From Sphaerochaeta halotolerans (lineage in GTDB: Bacteria; Spirochaetota; Spirochaetia; Sphaerochaetales; Sphaerochaetaceae), in assembly GCF_003429665.1 (NCBI RefSeq), contig NZ_QUWK01000010.1, positions 1 to 64,000 on the forward strand: a stretch of 64,000 nucleotides of DNA, read 5' to 3'. The notes under the pieces are model-generated. The model was not told where the DNA came from. It saw nothing but the letters and a program-made list of their open reading frames with translations, and did not search any database. Within the stretch, counting starts at the first letter, position 1, and each line of letters opens with the position of its first letter. Positions 25,001-33,528 of the stretch are shown piece by piece. The position numbers were made by a program, and so were the translations under genes.

Positions 25001-25158
25001 CATTCCCCAACGGAGCGAGAGGAAAGGAATCAGCATGATGGTTCCTCTCCCGAGCGAGTGCCGGGAAAGCAAGGTGAGATACCCCGTCCCTTGGGGCGGA
25101 AAAGGAGGCAACGCCTCCTGAGTCCAGGGCTTGCCCTAGGGTATTGATACCTTTCATT
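25000..25158 (-). repeat. Interspersed hairpin-rich repeat, copy 2
   Basis: This full-length copy of 159 bases, in minus orientation, is bounded by TCATT on both sides. It contains all the small hairpins of the family in perfect form (AGGGCAAGCCCT, GGAGGCGTTGCCTCC, CCCGG...CGGG, GAGAGGAA...TTTCCTCTC). It lies directly after the terminator of the beta-barrel gene. Confidence 0.85.
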
Positions 25159-25321
25159 AGGATATGTCATTCTGAACCTAGAGCGGAAGATGTATATGGG
25201 CATTTAAAAAAGATTAGCGAGAATTTTCCCTGTCCATGAGAAGAAATATAAATACATAAACACATAGCTTGCATAAAACATAACAAATGTTATATAACGA
25301 TTGGTATTAAAAGGAACATGT

Positions 25322-25909
25322 ATGCCACCGAAGGTTAAAATTTCAGAACAAGCTATTGTGGATGCTGCAATCCAGATTATCCGTGAAGAAGGGGAAGGAG
25401 CATTACATGCTCGGTCTGTTGCAAAGGCTCTCGGCTGTTCAGTACAGCCGATCTTCCATAACTTTCCATCCATGGAACATCTCAGGAAAGCAGTGTATCG
25501 AAAGGTCGATACCCTCTTTGAGGAACAGTTGCTCAAAGGATTGGAACAAAACGCCATCCCCTTTCTTGGTCTAGGGTTATCCTATATTGATTTTGCCAGA
25601 AGGGAGAAGAACCTGTTTCGATTATTGTTCATGTCAGATGAATTTGCAGGGAAACAGGTAATAGACCTTGTCTCGAATGATGCTAATAAGCCGATTATCA
25701 GCATCATTGCCCAAATGACACAACTTAGTGAGAAGCAATCAGAACAGATATTCCTGGGGATTTGGCTCTTGGTTCATGGAATCGCCTCGATGTTGGCCAC
25801 TAACGAGTGCACGTTGGAAGACGAACAGATTTCCCAGCTCTTGATCCATACATTTACTGCTTTGAAACATGAATATAGTGAAGAAGGAAATGTATATGAA
25901 CCCAACTAA
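25322..25909 (+). CDS. TetR-family transcriptional regulator
   Basis: This 195-residue DNA-binding repressor has an N-terminal TetR helix-turn-helix (SEQAIVDAAIQIIREEG, then ARSVAKALGCSVQPIFHNFP, about residues 7-50) and a helical ligand/dimer domain. Unlike most TetR proteins, the recognition helix reads SVQPIFHNF where the usual form is SxGxLYxHF. The start ATG at 25322 is preferred (AAAGGA upstream, then MPPKVKIS); a TTG at 25301 is less likely. It overlaps the following CPBP protease-like gene by 14 bases, so the two are co-expressed and probably co-regulated by this protein. The ligand is unknown. Confidence 0.88.
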   Translation: MPPKVKISEQAIVDAAIQIIREEGEGALHARSVAKALGCSVQPIFHNFPSMEHLRKAVYRKVDTLFEEQLLKGLEQNAIPFLGLGLSYIDFARREKNLFRLLFMSDEFAGKQVIDLVSNDANKPIISIIAQMTQLSEKQSEQIFLGIWLLVHGIASMLATNECTLEDEQISQLLIHTFTALKHEYSEEGNVYEPN

Positions 25910-26615
25910 TGACAAAAAGATTTTACGGCGCTCACTTCTCTGGATTCTTGTCTATATTGCCTTGGTGAATATAGGGGATGAGATAGGGAGGCAGACAGGG
26001 CTAGGTAGTCTGGTGACTGCTTTGGTATTGCTCTGCTTTTCAGGAATACTGTTGAAAACGTATCGGGCGCAAGACCTATTGCTGAAGTTGCCAGAACGAA
26101 AAGCATGTAAAGGTGTATGGTTTTACATCCCACTCTTGGTGCTTGCTCTTATCCAATGGTTTGCAGGACTAGAAACTAGCTTGCTCCTATCTGATATCTT
26201 GGTTGCAGCTTTGTTGATGCTGGCAGTCGGGGTTGTTGAGGAAGTGCTTTTCCGTGGATTACTTTTTCAGGCAATCGAAAAGAATTCAACTACCAAACGT
26301 GCAGTCATCATAAGTGGAATAACCTTTGGTTTTGGACATGTGGTGAACTTGCTTAGGGGCTATGGTGCTGTGGAACTTTCTTCTCAAATAGTAGTAGCAA
26401 TAGCCGTAGGCATCATGCTATCACTCTTAGTGGCAATGACACGAAGCATTGTTCCCGGTGCAATATTTCACGCTCTGTTCAATTTCAGTGGAACGGTCAC
26501 CAATCAAGCTACAGAATTGCAGGCAATGCTGCTGCTTGCCATTCTTATCATTTCTGTTGCCTATAGTTTTGTCATTATTCGTACGACACCCAAACGAATG
26601 GTGAAGGTTGCCTGA
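25896..26615 (+). CDS. CPBP-family (CAAX/Abi) intramembrane glutamic-type protease
   Basis: This 239-residue polytopic membrane protein has about 7-8 helices. The family's catalytic motifs are present: EEVLFRGLLFQ (about residue 121, the Glu-Glu-x-x-x-Arg motif), FGFGHVVNLLRG (about 148) and HALFNFSG (about 197). CPBP proteins cleave prenylated or signal-like substrates in eukaryotes, or serve bacteriocin immunity and unknown roles in bacteria. The start at 25896 is chosen for GAAGGAA upstream and the overlap with the TetR gene. A hairpin terminator follows. Its link to TetR suggests an inducible response to a membrane-active compound; this is inference. Confidence 0.88.
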   Translation: MNPTNDKKILRRSLLWILVYIALVNIGDEIGRQTGLGSLVTALVLLCFSGILLKTYRAQDLLLKLPERKACKGVWFYIPLLVLALIQWFAGLETSLLLSDILVAALLMLAVGVVEEVLFRGLLFQAIEKNSTTKRAVIISGITFGFGHVVNLLRGYGAVELSSQIVVAIAVGIMLSLLVAMTRSIVPGAIFHALFNFSGTVTNQATELQAMLLLAILIISVAYSFVIIRTTPKRMVKVA

Positions 26616-26624
26616 GCGAAATAA

Positions 26625-26650
26625 CTACCTGTTCCTTTCAGAACAGGTAG
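26625..26650 (+). terminator. Terminator after the TetR-CPBP pair
   Basis: CTACCTGTTC (26625-26634) pairs perfectly with GAACAGGTAG (26641-26650) over a 6-base loop, 10 bases after the stop codon. The T-run is weak. Confidence 0.65.
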
Positions 26651-26786
26651 CTGTGTAAATGATTACAACGTTGCAAATCAAACTTTGAAAGCTGGTAAAT
26701 CTATGAACAGCCTTCCCGATAGATTGGATTGGCACCATTAATCCATTGATGTATCGAATGATTGTTGGCGCTGAGAAAAATACTCA

Positions 26787-27935
26787 TCAGTATCTGAATA
26801 TTGCTGCAACACCTGTGGTACTTGGCATCATATCTTGAGGAACGATTAAAACCTCACCTTTTCGCATCAGGGTTAATTCAGCTATGTCATCCAGAAGATC
26901 ATCAAGCTCAGGGTCACCAATGGCTCCATATTCTACCTCACCTGTAGCATGATTGATCTTTCCTGGCACTATTTTGCTTTCCTCAATGAGTAATGTTTCA
27001 ATCCGACTATTGGACGCTGCATTGGCTACCGCTTTTATATCAGAGGAGCCTAGATTGTCTGCTTCAGCTATTTTATAGGATTCAATTACCTCTTGTATCT
27101 TTTTCAGATTGATTGGTTTGATAATCTCCAAAGCTTTAGCCTTAAGCGTATCCCTATCCAAGGAATCATAGGAGTTTTCAATCCCATCGTCCAATACATA
27201 CGGATTATTGCTGATACTCTTGAAAAGAGAAAAAAACTCTGGAAGTGAAACAACGATAAGCGGTAATTTCGATGGTTTTGAATAGTGATCCAGCACGAAG
27301 CGGTCTACATATCGAAAATACTTTTCACTGTCAGTATCTCTCTCTTGTTTGGGATCTCCATGACCATGGTACATGGTATGACTTCCTGTACCTCCATACG
27401 AGCCATGGGAAAGATACGAATCTGTCAATTGCTCTCCCAAAACCTCTTCTAACGTCCGTGGTGTATCTGCGGGTAGCGTGATTTCTGAAAAACCATTTCT
27501 GTCACCCTGAAACAATGCAAAATTATTGCTACTCAACCCTAATAACTGATAGCTTTCCGTGGATTGGAAAGCCTTGATTAAAGGCTTGATATGAAAGCTA
27601 TCTGCGACAGTAGCGAATTCCATCACAGGAATCTGGAGATTATACACTATGCACTTGTTTTTACTCGCCAGGACGGCTATGCCTTGTGATGTATTGTTCC
27701 AGAACGGTGCATCTTCCTCCAGTTCATAGAACGGTTCCATGATTACGTTGATTACATCCTTTTCATATTTCTGACTTAGGGACTTCTTGATCGTTCTCAG
27801 TAGATTTTTGAATACAATAGGATCTTGTTTGTTTTCAGGGAAGCGCTTGTGCGTCGGTTGATAGAGAGAAACAAAGGGTCCTTCCTCTTGATACAAAATT
27901 TCATTTGGAAAACGCTGTGCAATCTCATATGCCAT
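26787..27935 (-). CDS. Bacterial archaeo-eukaryotic release-factor-like (baeRF) protein
   Basis: This 382-residue cytoplasmic protein resembles the baeRF families, bacterial relatives of eRF1/Pelota with unproven roles, thought to act in ribosome rescue or stress. The start at 27935 has AAGGAG upstream; the longer open frame adds nonspecific residues. Visible family features are EGPFVSLYQPTHKRFPENKQD near the N terminus (in part), the strand IAVLASKNKCIVYNLQIP, SNNFALFQGDRNGF, then HGHGDPKQERDTDSEKYF, which corresponds to the G-rich substrate loop, and KLPLIVVSLPEFFSLFK. The sequence appears intact to its C terminus. It is transcribed alone. The assignment to a particular baeRF subfamily is uncertain. 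Confidence 0.7.
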   Translation of the reverse strand: MAYEIAQRFPNEILYQEEGPFVSLYQPTHKRFPENKQDPIVFKNLLRTIKKSLSQKYEKDVINVIMEPFYELEEDAPFWNNTSQGIAVLASKNKCIVYNLQIPVMEFATVADSFHIKPLIKAFQSTESYQLLGLSSNNFALFQGDRNGFSEITLPADTPRTLEEVLGEQLTDSYLSHGSYGGTGSHTMYHGHGDPKQERDTDSEKYFRYVDRFVLDHYSKPSKLPLIVVSLPEFFSLFKSISNNPYVLDDGIENSYDSLDRDTLKAKALEIIKPINLKKIQEVIESYKIAEADNLGSSDIKAVANAASNSRIETLLIEESKIVPGKINHATGEVEYGAIGDPELDDLLDDIAELTLMRKGEVLIVPQDMMPSTTGVAAIFRY

Positions 27936-28127
27936 GCTATACTCCTTTTTTTCATACATACTATGCCGCATCCGACAATACTTATAACTATAATATACAA
28001 CATAATTTACGAATCGAAAACCAGTGGTGCAATTGTCTGTGAAGCAAGGAAAAACATCCCTTTTTAGCGCTTTCTGATAGTGTGATTTCCAAAACTATTC
28101 ATACATCGACTATAATTGAGGGATTAT

Positions 28128-28297
28128 GAACATCGTATTAAGCCATTTGTGATAGACTTCAGTACTTCCTATCGTGCAACCAGTGTTATGGTGATTGGAG
28201 GTTGCAATAAGAAAAGTTCATACAATATGAACAGTCTCCGCACAGCAAAAGCTGTTGCAAAGTTTCCTTCTTACCAGGTAATCCCCTGGTAAGGTAC
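28128..28297 (+). other. Unidentified open fragment with a perfect hairpin, in a gene-poor stretch
   Basis: The stretch from 28000 to 28587 has no gene. One frame here is open for about 55 codons (containing PFVIDFSTSYRATSVMVIGG) and ends inside a perfect 9+9 inverted repeat, CTTACCAGG (28270-28278) with CCTGGTAAG (28285-28293). It may be the tail of a decayed gene with its terminator. I cannot identify it. Confidence 0.3.
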
Positions 28298-28587
28298 ATT
28301 GAGATAGAGAACAGAATTGTCATTTGAGAGGTTCTCCAGAAAGGTTGAATTGGACCCAAGGATTCTCACCACCATATAGGCTTCGGGCTTCTTCCTTCAC
28401 TCTTTGGAAGTGTGCACAGAGTTTTTTGTCTTAGGACAAGGAGTGGTCACTCATGGATCACCAAAATGACGTTTGTTCCAAGATTTTATGGTATGTGCAA
28501 AGATTACCGCCCTGTGGCCTCTGACATTCATCCTGTCCTAGGAATGAGAGAGAGCAGGGCATATGCTAGGTTCCATTACTGCTGTAT

Positions 28588-29019
28588 TTACTTCTGCAGT
28601 TGCACAATGCTTGTCAGTACGATTAGGTGCAGTACAACCTGTTCTATCCAAGAGAACCAGTCATGTCCACTGAACCCACCAAAGTCGATAGTCAGAATAT
28701 CGAGGATAACAATCAGGGCAAGCCAGAAGATCAAAATAATGGTGAGTGCAAGTTTGCCGGACTTCTCTGGGATTCCCTTCATGAAGAATTGGGCAACAAG
28801 GAGAATACCACAAAGCAACTCCAACGCTGAGAGAATGTAGAGTAGGAGTTCCCGGTCTCCACCAAACATATTGGAAAGTTCACGAGAAAGCTGACTACCA
28901 GCACCTGAAGCAGATGCAAAACCCATCATTCCCATTGCTATGAACAAAAGGGCTATGAGCAGTTGCTGTATCTTTGTAGATGCGAATACCCCAAGGGCTT
29001 CCTTTGGATTTTTAGCCAT
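28588..29019 (-). CDS. Small hypothetical membrane protein
   Basis: This 143-residue protein has four predicted membrane helices (for example IQQLLIALLFIAMGMMGFA, LLLYILSALELLCGILLVA, LALTIILIFWLALIVILDIL and WIEQVVLHLIVLTSIVQ, about residues 18-37, 57-75, 88-107 and 123-139). AGGAG lies 7 bases before the ATG. The pattern resembles small DoxX-like or TMEM-like proteins but no diagnostic motif is present, so I give no function. The N-terminal region is basic and short, with no signal peptide cleavage site. It is transcribed alone, with degenerate sequence on both sides. Confidence 0.65.
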   Translation of the reverse strand: MAKNPKEALGVFASTKIQQLLIALLFIAMGMMGFASASGAGSQLSRELSNMFGGDRELLLYILSALELLCGILLVAQFFMKGIPEKSGKLALTIILIFWLALIVILDILTIDFGGFSGHDWFSWIEQVVLHLIVLTSIVQLQK

Positions 29020-29186
29020 ATTCTGACTCCTAATGATTTCTGCGATGTATCGTAGATAAGTGTAGACTCCGACTCGTGAATAGTAAAGGGTGGAATGGCC
29101 CTGGTTATCGTATTACATAGGTTTTGTGTTCTTATTTACAAATATGTAATTATTTATCTTGCAATAAAAAATATTCTTTAGCTTCT

Positions 29187-29344
29187 TCATTTCCCAACGG
29201 AGCGAGAGGAAAGGAATCAGCAGGAAAGTTCCTCTCCCGAGAGAGTGCCGGGAAAGCAAGGTGAGATACCCCGTCCCTTGGGGCGGAAAAGGAGGCAACG
29301 CCTCCTGAGTCCATTGCTTGCCTGGGGTATTGATACCTTTCATT
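29187..29344 (-). repeat. Interspersed hairpin-rich repeat, copy 3
   Basis: This 158-base copy, in minus orientation, is bounded by TCATT on both sides. It is about 95% identical by eye to copies 1 and 2. The AGGGCAAGCCCT hairpin is eroded, and the part opposite GATTCC differs, but GGAGGCGTTGCCTCC and the GAGAGGAA/TTTCCTCTC pairing are intact. Confidence 0.85.
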
Positions 29345-29487
29345 TCTCTTCAGTACTCATATTCCTGTGAATAGTATCTCCAACGCTTTACGATATTCTT
29401 GGGGGACGATATACATAATCGAGACACATTTATCCTTGAGCAGATGGTACGGTTTCTACTACAGTGCTTACAGCATATGTATACGCA

Positions 29488-30019
29488 AGAAGGAAGATAC
29501 AAAATATCTACTCTCCTATGATGTTGGTACTACAGGGATAAAAACATGTGTGTTTGCTGCTGGTGGTTACTTGGAACGTGTTGCTTCAGCACTCGCGAAC
29601 TTATACACTGTATCTCCTGGATGGAGGAGGATCCGGGCAGGATCCAGAAGAATGGTGGAATACAATGATCATCACAAGTGAGAAGATTCTCTCCCAATCT
29701 GCTGTCGACGCAACTGACATCAAAGGTATTTCTTTCTGTTCCCAGATGCAAGGATTGGTACTTGTTGTCAGGCAAGGAAGGACGATCAGAAATGCATTCA
29801 GCTATCTCAATCAACGTGCAACCAAGCAGTTGAGAAAAGCGTGGTTGATCCTGCAACGAAGACTGCAGCAATCGTAAGTGCTCTTTCGAATGGTTTACCT
29901 ATTTCTCTGAACCGAAGACTGACGGAAAATATCTCGAATGGGTTAAGGATCATCTGGCTCTTGATGAGTTACGCCTCTCCTTGGAAAAGAAACCGGTAAC
30001 AGACTCTCCTAGAAAATGA
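29488..30019 (+). pseudogene. FGGY-family carbohydrate kinase, broken N-terminal part
   Basis: One frame gives KYLLSYDVGTTGIKTCVFA, the ATP-binding start of xylulokinase/gluconokinase-type enzymes, up to YTVSPG. After a frameshift at about 29627 a second frame continues with GQDPEEWWNTMIITSEKIL and IKGISFCSQMQGLVLV, the typical second FGGY block, then NAFSYLNQRATKQL. A further shift yields KSVVDPATKTAAIV and finally EWFTYFSEPKTDGKYLEWV before a stop at 30019. A complete enzyme is about 500 residues; roughly half is present and the ATP-closing C-terminal domain is absent. It lies just after repeat copy 3. Confidence 0.7.
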
Positions 30020-30169
30020 AGCAACTGAAGCGATTCCAAAGGGAATCATATATGAACCAAGGCAAGATAACAAAAAAGTATATGACCGTAATCACAAGGT
30101 ATATAATAGCTCTGTTGAACCAATAAGAAGTACTTTGCCTCCCTTAACGGACTGTAAAAAGGAATATCC

Positions 30170-30619
30170 ATGGATAAAAACAACAATGTTCCGATGACTG
30201 GAAAACAGAATCTCATTCAATTAGGAAAGTTCGTGCTCTTTTCCATCAGTGCAGGAGTCATTCAAGTGCTGGTGTTCATGCTTCTAGAGGAATTATTTCA
30301 TCTTCAATATTGGCCGAGTTATTTGATTGCACTCATTGCCAGTGTCATATACAACTATACTGTGAACCGGCGTTTCACGTTCAAGAGTGTAAACAATATC
30401 CCCAAGGCAATGACCCAGCTGGGAATCTATTATCTCATATTTACCCCGCTCTCAACCTGGTGGGGAGATGCACTGGTTGGTCTTGGAATGTCAGACTACA
30501 TCGTCTTGGGCGGTACCATGGTGGTCAACCTAATCACAGAGTACTGTGTTAACAGATTCATCATTTACAGGACTTCCATGAATACCCGAGTCAAACCTGT
30601 AAATGTTTCATCTATCTAG
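30170..30619 (+). CDS. GtrA-like membrane protein
   Basis: This 149-residue protein is of the GtrA/DPMS family, with four membrane helices (about residues 18-38, 43-62, 77-97 and 109-130). These proteins are thought to flip polyprenyl-linked sugars across the membrane in cell-surface glycosylation. The family pattern is visible in FSISAGVIQVLVFMLLEE, SYLIALIASVIYNYTVNRRF (the basic NRRFTF motif) and NLITEYCVNRFIIYR near the end. AAGGAA precedes the ATG. No glycosyltransferase partner is present. The genes on both sides are broken, so it may be a survivor of a degraded operon. Confidence 0.82.
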   Translation: MDKNNNVPMTGKQNLIQLGKFVLFSISAGVIQVLVFMLLEELFHLQYWPSYLIALIASVIYNYTVNRRFTFKSVNNIPKAMTQLGIYYLIFTPLSTWWGDALVGLGMSDYIVLGGTMVVNLITEYCVNRFIIYRTSMNTRVKPVNVSSI

Positions 30620-30709
30620 GAGGAATCGTGTGGATTTGCTATTTCAACCTATCCTGATGCAACAGCAATTTCAAAGCAACGCAATAATCTAATCAAGAAC
30701 CAAATTTAT

Positions 30710-30900
30710 TGCATTAAAAGAGAAGCCTTGTCGCGCTATGCAAAAGAATATTTTGATGCAGTATGCCCTCGTTCAAAAGCCATGACCCATGAAACAAAGC
30801 ACTATATTCCTGGCGGTGTACAATAACATATAACCTTGTCTTTTATCACTCTTTTCCATTGGTGATAAACAAAGCAGAAGGAGCATACCGTCCTTGGTTC
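30710..30900 (+). pseudogene. Class III aminotransferase (glutamate-1-semialdehyde aminomutase-like), N-terminal remnant
   Basis: One frame reads LSRYAKEYFDAVCPRSKAM to HYIPGGVQ, the N-terminal block of GSA-aminomutase-like aminotransferases. After a frameshift, HNLVFYHSFPLVINKAEG and AYRPW follow, matching the next conserved block (x-PFPxVIDKAEGAY). The PLP-binding domain is missing. Only about 65 of 430 residues remain. Confidence 0.6.
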
Positions 30901-30964
30901 AAACCCTTCATCTGTAATGGATATGGTGATTGAACTTGGCACTGAAACGATACGTATAGTCAAA

Positions 30965-31153
30965 TCACTTTGTTGCACGAAAAAAGCCTAAATTATCAAC
31001 AGGATCAGACTTGAATGCTATGGTGCATTCATTATCTCCAAACTTGAATATAAAAACATGGGTTTCATGAGAACCATGGCAACGTAAAATCAGTGTCTTG
31101 TTCTTGGCGTATCCCAGGTTCCAAGCGGTCGCTGAGCTTTCTCCATCATACAC
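30965..31153 (-). pseudogene. Small fragment resembling the C-terminal core of a nucleoside deoxyribosyltransferase
   Basis: The minus-strand segment ARVYDGESSATAWNLGYAKN resembles the substrate loop of nucleoside 2-deoxyribosyltransferase-like proteins (a GTAFELGYA pattern). Only about 65 codons are open and the catalytic glutamate region is not certain. No ribosome site is seen. It could be a remnant or a chance similarity. Confidence 0.3.
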
Positions 31154-31227
31154 CCTTGCTTTACACTGACCTAACAGATGCTAAGGATAAGACAGCAGGG
31201 AATGTTAGTGAGATGGCTTACCATGAT

Positions 31228-32283
31228 TCAAGAAGAAAGCATATCAGATTTTGAATTACCCAAGGGGTAGGGGATGCCTCCATTGGCTCGTAAGACCTTA
31301 ATTTCCGGCTTCAACATTACATGCTTCGGATAATCCTCCCAATTTCCACTCAATCGTTTTAAGAGGAGTGTAGAAACTTCTTCCCCAATTTTATCACAAG
31401 GCTGTGCTACCGCATAATGACAAAGCTTGAGCAGCGGAGCATAGCTAAGATAGTCAAAACTTGCAAAGACAAGCTGGTCAAGCTGAGAAGAGGAGAGCAT
31501 CTCCAATGCTTGAATGGTTGCACCCAGATGTAGTGAATCATTGGCAATAAAAAATGCTTCAGGATAATCAACCTCAAGAAGTGCTTGCCTAATAAGAGAC
31601 CGGCCCGAGGTTTGAGTCATCGAGCCTTGATGATAGACAAATCGATTTTCTACTTTCAACCCTAGTTCTTCCATAGCCTCCAAATAAGCGAACAAGCGTT
31701 CATGCGCAGTATGGATGCTGAGATCACCACCGATATAACCAATTCGCTTATATCCTTCATGGCTCAGTGCCTTAATCATCTGATGGACACCGTAGCGGCT
31801 ATCGGTCTCCACAAAATCAACGTTAATCCCCTCGATGCAACGATCAACCATAACCAATGGAATCTTGTCCAATGCTTTCGTCAAAAAGTGCTGACCTTCT
31901 GCTCCTGCCGGCATTACCACAATTCCATCTACATTACGCTCAATGAAGATTTGTAATTTTCTTTTCTCCTCTTCTATCGAATCATTAGAAGAAGTGATAA
32001 GCAATGAATATCCAAAAGGACCTACACAACGTTCAATAGCTTCTACAACTTCCATAAAAAATATATTGGAAAGTTCTGGAGCAATAATGCCTATAGTCTT
32101 GGTATGGCGGAATTTAAGAGAACGTGCTACTTCATTACGATTGTATCCAAGAAGGTCCATGGCTTCCAATACTCTTTCTTGAGTATGTTTGTGAACAGTT
32201 TCACTATGATTCAAGACACGAGACACAGTGGCAATTGAAACGTTTGCCGATTTTGCAACATCTTTGATTGTTGGTGAGGACAT
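31228..32283 (-). CDS. LacI-family transcriptional repressor of the sugar ABC operon
   Basis: This 351-residue repressor has an N-terminal LacI helix-turn-helix (SPTIKDVAKSANVSIATVSR, about residues 2-21), a hinge helix (EVARSLKFRHTKTIG, about 53-67) and a periplasmic-binding-like effector domain (IGIIAPELSNIFFMEVVEAI, GIVVMPAGAEG, RIGYIGGDLSIHTAHERL). AGGAG lies just before the ATG. It is the last gene of the operon ATPase-permease-binding protein-lacI. A perfect LacI operator lies before the first gene, so autoregulation with the transporter genes is likely. The inducer sugar cannot be told from the sequence. Confidence 0.93.
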   Translation of the reverse strand: MSSPTIKDVAKSANVSIATVSRVLNHSETVHKHTQERVLEAMDLLGYNRNEVARSLKFRHTKTIGIIAPELSNIFFMEVVEAIERCVGPFGYSLLITSSNDSIEEEKRKLQIFIERNVDGIVVMPAGAEGQHFLTKALDKIPLVMVDRCIEGINVDFVETDSRYGVHQMIKALSHEGYKRIGYIGGDLSIHTAHERLFAYLEAMEELGLKVENRFVYHQGSMTQTSGRSLIRQALLEVDYPEAFFIANDSLHLGATIQALEMLSSSQLDQLVFASFDYLSYAPLLKLCHYAVAQPCDKIGEEVSTLLLKRLSGNWEDYPKHVMLKPEIKVLRANGGIPYPLGNSKSDMLSS

Positions 32284-32371
32284 GATATTCTCCTAGCAAA
32301 AAGGGGTCAGCCGGTACAAGTGCCGGTGACCCCCCCAAACGTATGAGATGCTATCTCTCATCAATGGTTCA

Positions 32372-33463
32372 TCAATCGTAAATCAAACCCTTGATATCTG
32401 GATCATCCATGTTCTGATAGTTATAAAACTTTGCACCGGTATCGACATCGGCAACAGGTTCACCCTTGTAAGCCTTGTAGGCCAGTTCGACAGCTTTATA
32501 TCCAATCTGATAGGGGTCTTGGGTGATTGAACCGAGGAAGTACTGGTTACGGACAGCATTCTTCTGTGCTGCACCAGCATCATATCCTATTACCACAACA
32601 TCCTTGAATGCAGGATTGCTCTTCAATGTTGCGCCATCATTGGTTGCCGCCAAGAGACCCTTGACCGTAGCCTCGTTGGAACAGAAGATTCCAAGAATAT
32701 TGTCACTGGTCACCTTGTTCAGCATTGCCTGTGAGGCATTGGTAGCATCAGTCATTGCAGCAGAGGCAGGTACAATCATCTCAATGAAAACTTTTCTTCC
32801 CTTTGTTGGGCTATCAGGAGCAATGTACGCTGTGTTTCCAATTACTGCAATGTCATTCTTGCTAAGTGAGGTCTGCTCATCAATCAACTTAATCATGGTA
32901 TCTCTGAATCCTTTACCACGGCTCAGCAAGGACTCTCCAGAAGCATCCTGATTCATGACTACAATCTTGACAGGTCTAGCAACTGTAGCTGCTTCAATTT
33001 TGCTCTTGATTACTTCAAACATCTTTTCAGCAGCCATGCCTGCTGCAGCATAGTTGTTGGTGGAAGCATTTGCCCAGATAGAACCAGCGGGAGCTTCGGG
33101 TACACCTGAATCAAATCCAATTACAGGAATTCCTCGTTCTTTCGCTTGCTGGAGCTGATCGAGTACACTACTTGTATTCAATGCAGCCAAAGCAATTGCT
33201 ACTGGATTCTTGGCCATAGCATTGTTGAGCATTTCTACCTGGATTTGTACATCGCTTTCAGAAGGAGGGCCTTCAAACGTGATATCAACACCAAAATCGG
33301 TAGCTGCCGCATTGGCTCCAAGTTTCACTTGCTGCCAGAAATCGTGTTGTTCTCCTTTGGAAACAACAGCAATATAGGGCTTTTGCTCCTTTACGCCTTC
33401 CGCTAGCAAAATAGTGGAAGTAAGTAACATTAGAACCATTAGAACGAATAAGGTCTTCTTCAT
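32372..33463 (-). CDS. Sugar ABC transporter substrate-binding protein (RbsB-like)
   Basis: This periplasmic binding protein for a pentose, polyol or similar sugar has 363 residues. The start at 33463 is chosen because AGGAGG lies 6 bases upstream. A signal peptide (MKKTLFVLMVLMLLTSTIL) ends near LAEGVKE. The mature part has the two-lobed type I fold: YIAVVSKGEQHDFWQQVKLG, AIALAALNTSSVLDQL, IPVIGFDSGVP, then GIFCSNEATVKGLL and VVIGYDAGAAQKNAV, ending FYNYQNMDDPDIKGLIYD. It belongs to the operon with the RbsA/RbsC-type components. The ligand is unknown; the binding lobes resemble ribose/rhizopine-type proteins. Confidence 0.92.
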   Translation of the reverse strand: MKKTLFVLMVLMLLTSTILLAEGVKEQKPYIAVVSKGEQHDFWQQVKLGANAAATDFGVDITFEGPPSESDVQIQVEMLNNAMAKNPVAIALAALNTSSVLDQLQQAKERGIPVIGFDSGVPEAPAGSIWANASTNNYAAAGMAAEKMFEVIKSKIEAATVARPVKIVVMNQDASGESLLSRGKGFRDTMIKLIDEQTSLSKNDIAVIGNTAYIAPDSPTKGRKVFIEMIVPASAAMTDATNASQAMLNKVTSDNILGIFCSNEATVKGLLAATNDGATLKSNPAFKDVVVIGYDAGAAQKNAVRNQYFLGSITQDPYQIGYKAVELAYKAYKGEPVADVDTGAKFYNYQNMDDPDIKGLIYD

Positions 33464-33528
33464 ACCAATCCTCCTGTTTTCTACCGGGTCCAATAACCCG
33501 GATTGACTATATAAACGGATGTATTCCG

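Noticed and set aside
29113-29343. Minus-strand open frame in repeat copy 3, and the similar one in copy 4 (47591-47800)
   Set aside because: The translations come from repeats with frame-shifting differences. They are by-products of the repeat and not genes.
30890-30915. GGTTCAAACCC considered as a tRNA T-arm
   Set aside because: No acceptor stem, D-arm or anticodon arm around it. It lies within a decayed aminotransferase gene.
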